DNA of 8,807 nt from JANNHK01 sp034408875 (GTDB lineage Bacteria; Actinomycetota; Acidimicrobiia; IMCC26256; PALSA-610). The DNA lies in contig JAWXCJ010000333.1 of the NCBI GenBank assembly GCA_034408875.1, positions 1 to 8,807 of the forward strand. Reading direction: 5' to 3'. Shown here piece after piece: positions 1 to 6,127 of the stretch (positions are counted from its first letter, which is position 1; each line of letters opens with the position of its first letter). The position numbers and the translations under genes are program-made. The notes under the pieces were generated by a model. It was not told the origin of the DNA. It worked only from the letters and a program-made list of their open reading frames with translations, and made no database searches.

Positions 1-2
1 CG

Positions 3-41
3 GTCGTACCGCCGGAGACCCCGGCCGCCCCACCCCCCTGA
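3..41 (+). CDS. Possible C-terminal tail of an upstream gene (partial)
   Basis: This frame is open from the window edge and ends in TGA at 39-41. It would encode only VVPPETPAAPPP. A Pro/Ala-rich tail is common at the C-terminus of actinobacterial membrane or secreted proteins, and the stop comes just before a repeat-containing gap. Twelve codons of GC-rich sequence are weak evidence, and the other + frames are also open here. No function can be given. Confidence 0.2.
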   Translation, partial: VVPPETPAAPPP

Positions 42-52
42 GTGCCACATCT

Positions 53-87
53 CACCGGTTCGGGCACCGGTTCGGGCACCTGTTCGG
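53..87. repeat. 12-bp tandem repeat, about 3 copies
   Basis: The unit CACCGGTTCGGG occurs at 53-64 and exactly again at 65-76. A third copy at 77-87 is one base shorter and has one mismatch (CACCTGTTCGG). It lies upstream of the secreted CAP-domain gene, just before a TTGACA hexamer. It could be a transcription-factor array or simple replication slippage. Confidence 0.75.
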
Positions 88-91
88 CGGC

Positions 92-120
92 TTGACACGC
101 TGACGCATTCCCTCAACTCG
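92..120 (+). promoter_or_regulatory. Possible promoter for the CAP-domain gene (-35-like only)
   Basis: TTGACA at 92-97 matches the -35 consensus exactly. The hexamer 17 bases further on (115-120, AACTCG) is a poor -10, and no TANNNT is visible at a suitable distance. The position, about 90 bases before the GTG at 188, would suit the secreted-protein gene. The match may be chance. Confidence 0.2.
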
Positions 121-187
121 CCTCCGGGTCCTGCCGATTCCTTGTTGGAAGGCCTGAAATCGGACCGCGAACCGGGGGCAGTGGAAC

Positions 188-1534
188 GTGCGAGCACGGC
201 GAGTCGCGTTGCGGGGCATCGCGCGCGTGACCGCAATCTTCGGGGTGCTGACAATGACTGCCGTCGCGACGGCACCCGCGGTGTCGGCCCGCGACGTCAC
301 CACGACGTCGCCGCGCCTCGCCCTCGCCGCACCACTCGTCGGCATCACCGCCACACCCAGCGGATCGGGCTACTGGCAGGTCGGGCTCGACGGTGGCATC
401 TTCAGCACCGGCGACGCGCGCTTCTACGGCTCGACCGGAGGGCTGCGCCTCAACCAGCCGGTCATCGGCATGGCCGCAAGCCCGACCGGCAACGGCTACT
501 GGACGGTCGCAACCGACGGCGGCATCTTCAGCTTCGGCGACTCGCGCTTCTACGGTTCGACGGGTGCCATCCGCTTGAACCAACCGATCGTCGGCATGGC
601 GACAACTCCGACCGGGCGCGGCTATTGGCTCGTCGCCCGCGACGGGGGCATCTTCGCGTTCGGTGACGCCGGCTTCTACGGCTCGACCGGTGCAATCACG
701 CTCAACCAACCGATCGTCGGCATGGCGTCCACGCCGAGCGGGCGCGGCTATTGGCTCGTCGCCCGCGACGGGGGTGTGTTCGGCTTCGGCGACGCCGGCT
801 TCTACGGCTCGACCGGCGCCATTGCGCTCAACCAACCGATCGTCGGCATCGCGCCGGCGGCCGACGGACGCGGCTACATCATGGCGGCGGCCGACGGCGG
901 CGTCTTCCCGTTCGGCAGTGCCGAGTACTTCGGTTCGGCCGCGTCGGCCTGTGCGGGCGCTAGTGCCGTCGGTGTCGCGACGTCGCCCGGAGCGCGCGGC
1001 TACTGGATCACATTCGCCGACGCGCGCACCTACGCGTTCTCCCCGTCGAGCGCCCCGCCCGAGTGCGGACCTCCCGGTGGCTCGAAGGCCGACGCCGCCG
1101 CACGCGACTACCTCGACCGCCTCAACGCCGAACGGGCCGCACGGGGTCTGGCGGCGATGGTGTGGGACCAGAGCCTCGCCGACTACGCGACCAGCTGGAG
1201 CCAGGAGATGTCGGGCTCCGGGTTCCGCCACAGCAACATCGGCTCCCTCCTGGGCGACGGTCGCTTCAACCACATCGGCGAGAACATCGCGATGGGACGC
1301 GGCGTCACCGCCGGTACGCTGCACGTGAGTTGGATGAAGTCCGACGGCCACCGGAACAACATGCTCTCGAGGTCGTTCGATGTCGTGGGCATCGGTGTCT
1401 TCTGTGCCGCCGACGGTTCGATGTACGCAACGCAGGTGTTCGCCCGCCGCGCGAGCTCGGGCGGCGCACCGAGCTCCCCGATGCCACCCGTGAATCCGAT
1501 CACCCGCACGGACCCCGGCACGTCGTCCTGCTGA
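188..1534 (+). CDS. Secreted repeat protein with C-terminal CAP/SCP domain
   Basis: A 448-residue exported protein. Residues 1-34 form a signal peptide: Arg-rich start, hydrophobic core about 16-33, and AVSA before RD as a likely cleavage site. Residues 50 to about 290 are six consecutive units of about 42 residues with the pattern GYW.VA.DGGIF.FGDA.FYGSTG...LNQP; four are regular and the last two are degenerate. A propeller-like fold is inference. Residues about 303-420 are a CAP domain (SCP/PR-1/YkwD family), with His348 in RHSN, GENIA at 364-368, GHRNNML at 387-393 and TQVF at 415-418. Bacterial CAP proteins are extracellular, but their activity is mostly unknown. The GTG at 188 gives an intact signal peptide and follows a G-run at 174-178; GTG at 227 is a weaker alternative. 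Four cysteines (255, 293, 406, 448) could form disulfides, and Cys448 is the last residue. Domain calls are firm; the role, perhaps cell-surface or wall binding, is unknown. Confidence 0.92.
   Translation: MRARRVALRGIARVTAIFGVLTMTAVATAPAVSARDVTTTSPRLALAAPLVGITATPSGSGYWQVGLDGGIFSTGDARFYGSTGGLRLNQPVIGMAASPTGNGYWTVATDGGIFSFGDSRFYGSTGAIRLNQPIVGMATTPTGRGYWLVARDGGIFAFGDAGFYGSTGAITLNQPIVGMASTPSGRGYWLVARDGGVFGFGDAGFYGSTGAIALNQPIVGIAPAADGRGYIMAAADGGVFPFGSAEYFGSAASACAGASAVGVATSPGARGYWITFADARTYAFSPSSAPPECGPPGGSKADAAARDYLDRLNAERAARGLAAMVWDQSLADYATSWSQEMSGSGFRHSNIGSLLGDGRFNHIGENIAMGRGVTAGTLHVSWMKSDGHRNNMLSRSFDVVGIGVFCAADGSMYATQVFARRASSGGAPSSPMPPVNPITRTDPGTSSC
335..1060 (+). repeat. 126-bp (42-codon) in-gene tandem repeats, about six units
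   Basis: Regular units occupy 335-460, 461-586, 587-712 and 713-838. A degenerate unit follows at 839-964 and a partial one from 965 to about 1060. Units three and four are nearly identical in DNA: 613-648 equals 739-774 over 36 bases, and 665-690 equals 791-816 over 26 bases. This points to recent duplication or gene conversion. Unit five loses Trp (GYI for GYW), has FPFGSAEYFGS in place of the FGDA.FYGS motif, and unit six lacks the DGG motif. Confidence 0.93.
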
Positions 1535-1550
1535 GGTCCCCGTAAGGGCG

Positions 1551-1569
1551 TACGCTCCGGAGTCGGAGG
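1551..1569 (+). promoter_or_regulatory. Possible -10 box and ribosome binding site for the zinc-ribbon gene
   Basis: TACGCT at 1551-1556 fits the actinobacterial TANNNT -10 pattern. GGAGG at 1565-1569 is a good Shine-Dalgarno, five bases before the ATG at 1575. If both are used, the leader is only about a dozen bases. The RBS is convincing. The -10 could be chance, and the gene may instead be read through from the CAP gene, which ends about 40 bases upstream. Confidence 0.5.
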
Positions 1570-1574
1570 TACCC

Positions 1575-1766
1575 ATGCCCAGCGACGCTGACCGCAACGA
1601 CGACATCGACCTGAGGCGCCCGCTGCAGCAATGCCCCGGCTGCACCTCGACCGACCTGCACACGGTCATCGAGACCGATCGCGAAACCGTCGACTTCCTC
1701 TGCGAAGCCTGCAACCGACGCTGGCACGTCGAGCTCGGTTACGTGCGCGAGGTCTTCGTGCCCTAG
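1575..1766 (+). CDS. Small double-CXXC (zinc-ribbon-like) protein
   Basis: A 63-residue soluble protein. It contains CPGC at residues 20-23 and CEAC at 43-46, spaced as in a zinc ribbon, with a Trp-His pair at 50-51 (RRWHVELGYV) after the second pair. The first 15 residues are polar and acidic; the last 17 look like a short beta hairpin. A GGAGG lies at the right distance before the ATG, and the cysteine spacing argues against a chance frame. I do not recognise a named family. Small zinc ribbons of this kind bind nucleic acid or partner proteins, but nothing here decides between these. It sits between the CAP gene and corA, with no clear functional link to either. Confidence 0.8.
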   Translation: MPSDADRNDDIDLRRPLQQCPGCTSTDLHTVIETDRETVDFLCEACNRRWHVELGYVREVFVP

Positions 1767-1849
1767 CTCTGATCGAGCAGCCGCACAACTTCCGCGTCCG
1801 CTCGATCTCGGAACGGCACCGCGTCACCGTACCCACGAGCCGGGTCGCG

Positions 1850-1855
1850 TAGGGT
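1850..1855 (+). promoter_or_regulatory. -10 box of corA, leaderless type
   Basis: TAGGGT fits TANNNT and ends six bases before the GTG at 1862, which places the transcription start at or next to the start codon. No Shine-Dalgarno is visible before that GTG. The expected -35 position (about 1827-1832, CCGTAC) is poor. The ATPase gene shows the same arrangement, which raises confidence. Confidence 0.5.
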
Positions 1856-1861
1856 CGCCTG

Positions 1862-2836
1862 GTGATCCAGGCCTGGTGCTTTCGCGAATCGCAGGCAGTG
1901 GAATCGGTCGGGGTGGCCGACATTGCTGCCCACGCCGACGAATCCGGTTGCTTGCTCTGGGTCGACTGCGAGAACCCGACTCCCGACGAAATCGCCGCGA
2001 TCGTCGAGCAACTCGGTATCCACCACCTCACGGCCGAGGACCTGCTGCACGCCGAGCAACGCACCAAGCTCGAACGGATCGGCGACTACCACTACGTCGC
2101 CTTGCATGACTGCGAGTTGGACGGCAGTCAACTGGTGAGCCGCGAAGTCGACGTGCTCTTCTCCGACGGGTGGCTGTGCACCGTTCGCCAGGGCGCCGAC
2201 GGCGCGGCTGTGGCATCGTTGGACGGCGCGAAGCAGCGGTTCGAGCGCCAACGCAGCGAGCACGGCTCGAACGACGAGGGCTTTCTGCTGTGGGCGATCC
2301 TCGACGTCATCGTCGACCGCTACTTTGTCGTTACCGACGCAATCGACGAACAGCTCGATGGCATCGAGGAGATCGTCTTCAACGAGACGCCCCAAGCCAT
2401 CCCGCGGGAGATCTTCGCCCTCCGAAGGACGATCGTGTCGTTCCGGCGCGTGGTCGGACCGCTGCGCGAGGTCGTCAGCGAACTCGTCCGCCGGGAAGTC
2501 GACGGCATCAGCGACGAGGCGGTGGTGCACTTGCAGGACGTGTACGACCACGTGTTGCGCCTCCTCGACCTCGTCGAGACCCAACGCGAGCTCCTGACGG
2601 GGTTGCTCGAAGGTCAACTCGCGGTGATGTCGAACCAGATGAACCAGGTGATGAAGGCGACGTCGTCGTGGGGCGCGATCCTCATCGTCGCCACGCTGAT
2701 CGCCGGCATCTACGGCATGAACTTCCAGCACATGCCCGAACTCGGCTGGGAGTTCGGTTATCCGTTCGCGCTCGGGTCGATGCTCGTCGTCACGGGCGCC
2801 ATGTACCGGATCTTCAAGCGTCGCGGCTGGCTCTAG
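1862..2836 (+). CDS. corA: CorA-family magnesium/cobalt channel
   Basis: A 324-residue homologue of the CorA/Alr2 family, which forms pentameric inner-membrane channels for Mg2+ (also Co2+, Ni2+). Residues 1 to about 265 are the cytoplasmic alpha/beta and long-helix domain, which in the family binds Mg2+ and gates the pore. TM1 is about 268-283 and ends in the signature YGMNF (284-288), where GMN is the selectivity filter. A short periplasmic loop with MPEL (291-294) follows, then TM2 (about 298-317) and a basic C-terminal tail (FKRRGW). Length and order are typical of an intact CorA. The GTG start gives the expected N-terminus. The last 23 bases overlap the 3' end of the convergent ATPase gene. 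Zn2+ efflux, as in the related ZntB branch, is possible, but the YGMNF-MPEL loop favours Mg2+/Co2+. Confidence 0.95.
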   Translation: MIQAWCFRESQAVESVGVADIAAHADESGCLLWVDCENPTPDEIAAIVEQLGIHHLTAEDLLHAEQRTKLERIGDYHYVALHDCELDGSQLVSREVDVLFSDGWLCTVRQGADGAAVASLDGAKQRFERQRSEHGSNDEGFLLWAILDVIVDRYFVVTDAIDEQLDGIEEIVFNETPQAIPREIFALRRTIVSFRRVVGPLREVVSELVRREVDGISDEAVVHLQDVYDHVLRLLDLVETQRELLTGLLEGQLAVMSNQMNQVMKATSSWGAILIVATLIAGIYGMNFQHMPELGWEFGYPFALGSMLVVTGAMYRIFKRRGWL

Positions 2837-5249
2837 CCTTCGACGAAGCCGGGTTGCGCAGCGCGACCCGGCGGGTGCGTTTGTCGGGGTCTCGCCGCCA
2901 CTGCTGGAACGTCCACGCGAGTTCGATGAGGCCGATCGCAGCCGCCGCGGTCGCGGCACCGACGGCGATCGCGTCTCGGGGGGGAATCTCGAGCGCGTAG
3001 AACTCGCGCAATCCCGGCACGGCGAGCACCAACGCGAACCCGCCGACCATCGATCCGAACATGATGCCGCGGAACGGCGTGATCGGCCGGGCGAGGATGT
3101 TCAGGATCCACAGCCCGACCACGAGCAGGGTGAGCGTCGCGGTGGTGCGCGCTTCGGCCAGGTTGTCATCGCCGACGATCTCGCGGGCAAGCCAATACGA
3201 CGCGAACGTGGCACACGCGGCGACGAAGCCGCTCGGGATCGCGAAGCGCAGCACGCGCTTGACGAAGCCGGGCACGTAGCGGCGGGTGTTGGGCGAGAGC
3301 GCGAGGAAGAACCCGGGGACACCGATGGTCAGCGTGCTGATGACCGTGAGGTGGCGCGGCAAGAACGGGTATTCCCAGCGCGCCACGCCGACGGCGATGG
3401 CCAGCAGCATGGCGTATACGGTCTTCGTCACGAACAGGTTCGCGACGCGCTCGATGTTCGCTATGACTCGCCGGCCCTCTTGCAGAACCCCGGGCATCGT
3501 CGCGAACTTGCTGTCCATCAACACGATCTGGGCGACGGCACGTGTGGCGGGAGCCCCGTTGCCCATTGCGACGCCGATGTCGGCGTCCTTCAGCGCCAGC
3601 GCGTCGTTGACGCCGTCGCCGGTCATCGCGACGACATGCCCCCGGGACTGCAGCGCCCGCACGATGGCCCGCTTCTGGTGCGGCGTGACCCGCCCGAACA
3701 CCGATGCCTGTTCGAGCGCGTCGGCCAGCGCCTCGTTGTCCTCCGGAAGCTCGCGTGCATCGACCGGGTTGTCACCACCGGGGAGCCCGACCCGCGTCGC
3801 GACCGCGCCGACCGTGCGCGGGTTGTCGCCGGAAATGACCTTGAGCGCGACGCCCTGGTCGGCGAAGTAGCGCAGCGTCTCCTTGGCGTCGGGGCGAACC
3901 TGTTCCTCGAAGAGCACCAACGCCGACGGCGTGAGTCCGGCGGGCAGCTCGTCGCCGACGAGCGCTTCGTCGGTGTGGGCGAGCAGCAACACCCGCCGAC
4001 CCTCGGCCGCGAGTACGTCGGCCCGGGCCCGCACTTCGTTGTCCTTGTCGGGCAACACCATCTCGGGCGCGCCCAGCACCCAGGCGCCGTGGTCGCCGAA
4101 GGCGGCCGCACTCCACTTGCGCGCTGACGAAAAGGGAACGGTCGCCGTGCGCTCCCAACCGTCGGGCACGGGGAACACCGTGCACAACGCGTTCATCGTC
4201 GCGTTGCGGTTCTCGTCGGCGGCCAGCGCACCGAGCGCTTCGGAGACAGGGTCTTCGGACGACAGTTCCTCGATCTGCTCGAACGAAATCGCACCTTCGG
4301 TAAGCGTGCCCGTCTTGTCGAGGCACACGACATCGACCCGCGCCAGCCCCTCGACCGCGGGCAGTTCCTGGACGAGCACCTGGCGGCGCGCCAGCGTGAC
4401 CGCCGCGATGCCGAACGACAGGCTCGTCAACAGTACGAGGCCTTCGGGGACCATGGCGACGACGCCCGCGACGACACCGGCGACCGCTTCCTTCCATTCC
4501 TCGTGGGCGCGGAACTGGCTCAGCGCGAGCAGTGCGGCCGTGGGCACCAACGCCCACGTGACGTACCGCAGGATCAGGTTGATGCCGTCGACGAGTTCCG
4601 AACGCACGAGGGTGAAGCGCCGCGCCTCGGTCGCCAGCCGCCGCGCGTACGCGTCGGCTCCCACGTGCGTCGCCTGGAAGCGGCCCGAGCCCGCGACCGC
4701 GATGCTCCCGGACAGGACCTCGTCACCCGTGTCCTTCGGAACCGGGTCCGACTCCCCCGTCAACAACGACTCGTCGATCTCGAGGCCTTCGGCCATCGCG
4801 ATCCGGCCGTCGGCGAGGACCTGGTCGCCCGACCGCAACTCGACCAGGTCGTCGAGCACGACGTCGGCGGTCGCGATGTCCCGGATTTCTCCGTCGCGCA
4901 CGACCCGGGCCCGGGGCGCGTTCAACACCGCCAGGCGGTCGAGGGTGCGCTTGGCCCGCACCTCCTGCACGATGCCGATGAGCGCGTTGGCTACGAGGAC
5001 GATGCCGAACAGGGCGTCGCGCACGGCGCCGACGAGCAGAATCAGCACGAGCATCGTGCCGAGGATTGCGTTGAAGCGCGTCAGGACGTTGGCCTTGACG
5101 ATCTCGGTCAACGTCCGGCTGGTGCGGTCTTCCGCGGTGTTGACCTGGCCCCGCGCGACGCGTGCGGCGACCTCGGCCGCGGTCAGTCCTACCGGCGGGG
5201 TGTCATGCGATCGGGCCGACACGGGACCAGCAGTCGCCGCGTCGGTCAC
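2814..5249 (-). CDS. ctpE: P-type cation-transporting ATPase, CtpE-like (probable Ca2+)
   Basis: An 811-residue P-type ATPase of the HAD superfamily with every catalytic motif present: TGES in the actuator domain (164-167), phosphorylated Asp311 in DKTGT (311-315), nucleotide-domain FSSARKWS (373-380), SGDNPRT (473-479) and TGDGVNDA (543-550). About ten membrane helices are expected: pairs near 57-97 and 225-285, and six from about 605 to 780. There is no N-terminal heavy-metal domain and no CPC motif, so it is not a Cu/Zn/Cd pump. The M4 motif MVPEGLVLLTSL (266-277) and the M6 region STLTIGVPGFFLALSPN (638-654) match my memory of mycobacterial CtpE, a Ca2+ uptake ATPase, better than MgtA, Kdp or SERCA. 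The substrate is therefore inferred. The GTG start lies six bases after a TANNNT box, with no Shine-Dalgarno. It is divergent from the rhomboid gene and overlaps corA tail-to-tail. Confidence 0.92.
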   Translation of the reverse strand: MTDAATAGPVSARSHDTPPVGLTAAEVAARVARGQVNTAEDRTSRTLTEIVKANVLTRFNAILGTMLVLILLVGAVRDALFGIVLVANALIGIVQEVRAKRTLDRLAVLNAPRARVVRDGEIRDIATADVVLDDLVELRSGDQVLADGRIAMAEGLEIDESLLTGESDPVPKDTGDEVLSGSIAVAGSGRFQATHVGADAYARRLATEARRFTLVRSELVDGINLILRYVTWALVPTAALLALSQFRAHEEWKEAVAGVVAGVVAMVPEGLVLLTSLSFGIAAVTLARRQVLVQELPAVEGLARVDVVCLDKTGTLTEGAISFEQIEELSSEDPVSEALGALAADENRNATMNALCTVFPVPDGWERTATVPFSSARKWSAAAFGDHGAWVLGAPEMVLPDKDNEVRARADVLAAEGRRVLLLAHTDEALVGDELPAGLTPSALVLFEEQVRPDAKETLRYFADQGVALKVISGDNPRTVGAVATRVGLPGGDNPVDARELPEDNEALADALEQASVFGRVTPHQKRAIVRALQSRGHVVAMTGDGVNDALALKDADIGVAMGNGAPATRAVAQIVLMDSKFATMPGVLQEGRRVIANIERVANLFVTKTVYAMLLAIAVGVARWEYPFLPRHLTVISTLTIGVPGFFLALSPNTRRYVPGFVKRVLRFAIPSGFVAACATFASYWLAREIVGDDNLAEARTTATLTLLVVGLWILNILARPITPFRGIMFGSMVGGFALVLAVPGLREFYALEIPPRDAIAVGAATAAAAIGLIELAWTFQQWRRDPDKRTRRVALRNPASSKARASRDA

Positions 5250-5255
5250 GGGGCC

Positions 5256-5261
5256 AAGCTA
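5256..5261 (-). promoter_or_regulatory. -10 box of the P-type ATPase gene, leaderless type
   Basis: Read on the - strand this is TAGCTT, ending six bases before the GTG at 5249. No Shine-Dalgarno is present in the short gap (GGCCCC). The 22-bp repeat array begins one base upstream of the box, so any protein bound there would sit over the -35 region. No clear -35 is seen. Confidence 0.5.
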
Positions 5262-5322
5262 GCAACAGCCTGACGGCGGGCAGGCAACAGCCTGACGGCG
5301 GGCAGGCAATAGCCTGACGCCC
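5262..5322. repeat. 22-bp tandem repeat (2.8 copies) with dyads in a divergent promoter region
   Basis: Two identical 22-bp units lie at 5262-5283 and 5284-5305. A 17-base third copy lies at 5306-5322 with two differences. Each full unit, together with the start of the next, forms an inverted repeat GCCTG-N8-CAGGC (5268-5285 and 5290-5307), repeating every two helical turns. The array fills nearly all the space between the ATPase and rhomboid start codons. It is a good candidate operator for both genes, though slippage alone could have made it. Confidence 0.85.
5310..5315 (+). promoter_or_regulatory. -10 box of the rhomboid gene, leaderless type
   Basis: TAGCCT fits TANNNT and ends eight bases before the ATG at 5324; there is no Shine-Dalgarno. 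In the two full repeat copies the same position reads CAGCCT, so a single C-to-T difference in the third copy creates the -10 box. The -35 region falls inside the second repeat copy and does not match consensus. Confidence 0.5.
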
Positions 5323-5323
5323 G

Positions 5324-6127
5324 ATGGCGACCTGCTTTCACCACCCCAGCCGCGAAACCGGGCGCGCGTGCACGCGCTGCGGACGATCGGCGTGCCCCGA
5401 TTGCCTCATCCAGGCCTCGGTCGGTTCGCAGTGTTTCGAGTGCGTCAAGGCGGCCGCGCCACCGACAACGGTACGGCTCAAGCGCTGGTGGAAGGGCACC
5501 GACCTCCTCGTCACCCAGGCGATCATCGCGATCACAGTTGTCGCGTACGTCGTGATCAGCGCGAAGGACGGCCGCATCGACGGCGAAGGTCGTACGTCGC
5601 TCGATCTCGCGTTGTTCGGACCGCTCGTCGAACTCGGCGACTGGTATCGCCTCGGCACCAACGCGATCGTGCACTTCGGCCCGATCCACCTCTTCTTCAA
5701 CATGTTCATCCTGTACCAGGTCGGCCAGGTCCTCGAACCCGGGACCGGTCACCTCCGCTTCCTGCTGCTCTACGTCGTCTCCGTGTTGGGCGGCGCCGCC
5801 GGCGCGCTCGTGCTCGACCCGACTGCGTTCACGGGCGGCGCGTCGGGCGGCGTGTTCGGCGTGGCCGCAGCCGCGGCGCTCGCGCTGCACCGGCGGGGCG
5901 TGCCGTTCATGCAGACCGCGTTCGGCCCGTTGATCGCGATCAACCTCTTCCTGAGTTTCGTGTTGCCGAACGTGTCGATCGGCGGACACATCGGCGGTCT
6001 GCTCGCCGGACTCATCGCAGCCGAATCGATGCTGCAGGCCCGCCGCATCGGCCAACCCGCGCTCGGCATCGTGGGCGCGGTGGGGGTCGGCGTGATCGCC
6101 GTCGCGATCGCGTACTCAGCGCTGTAG
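5324..6127 (+). CDS. Rhomboid-family intramembrane serine protease with N-terminal zinc-binding region
   Basis: A 267-residue membrane protein. Residues 1-40 hold CFHH (4-7), CTRC (16-19), CPDC (24-27) and CFEC (37-40), a B-box-like cysteine/histidine cluster expected to bind zinc in the cytoplasm. A helix follows at about 59-80, then the rhomboid core: WYRLGTNAIVH (107-117), H122 and N126 in HLFFN, the nucleophile Ser174 in GASG (172-175), and catalytic His222 in GGHIGG. These fit the Ser-His dyad and oxyanion residues of active rhomboids, which cut substrates inside the membrane. A last hydrophobic helix spans about 246-265. Rhomboids with this N-terminal finger are common in actinobacteria; the substrate is unknown. 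The ATG follows the repeat array directly. The 3' end overlaps the convergent PhoU-RCK_C gene by 12 bases. Family and active-site calls are firm. Confidence 0.95.
   Translation: MATCFHHPSRETGRACTRCGRSACPDCLIQASVGSQCFECVKAAAPPTTVRLKRWWKGTDLLVTQAIIAITVVAYVVISAKDGRIDGEGRTSLDLALFGPLVELGDWYRLGTNAIVHFGPIHLFFNMFILYQVGQVLEPGTGHLRFLLLYVVSVLGGAAGALVLDPTAFTGGASGGVFGVAAAAALALHRRGVPFMQTAFGPLIAINLFLSFVLPNVSIGGHIGGLLAGLIAAESMLQARRIGQPALGIVGAVGVGVIAVAIAYSAL

Noticed and set aside
113..1714. A 533-codon - strand open frame opposite the CAP gene
   Set aside because: It is antisense to a gene with a signal peptide, repeats and CAP motifs. Its Arg/Ala/Asp-rich repeats simply mirror the 126-bp repeats on the other strand.
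1771..1807. GATCGAG (1771-1777) and CTCGATC (1801-1807) as a terminator after the zinc-ribbon gene
   Set aside because: The stem is 7 bp with a 23-base loop and no following T-run. It is too weak to call an intrinsic terminator.
1763..2959. A 398-codon - strand open frame opposite corA
   Set aside because: The opposite strand carries a complete CorA with YGMNF. This frame is His/Asp/Arg-rich without recognisable motifs, and it would also run into the ATPase gene.
3883..5262. A 459-codon + strand open frame opposite the ATPase
   Set aside because: It is a Ser/Arg/Thr-rich shadow of a gene with every P-type ATPase motif. Such long antisense frames are expected at this GC content.
5262..5322. 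The tandem array as a small CRISPR or iteron-type origin
   Set aside because: The units abut with no spacers and no cas genes are near, so it is not CRISPR. There is no replication gene or AT-rich stretch, so an origin is not supported.
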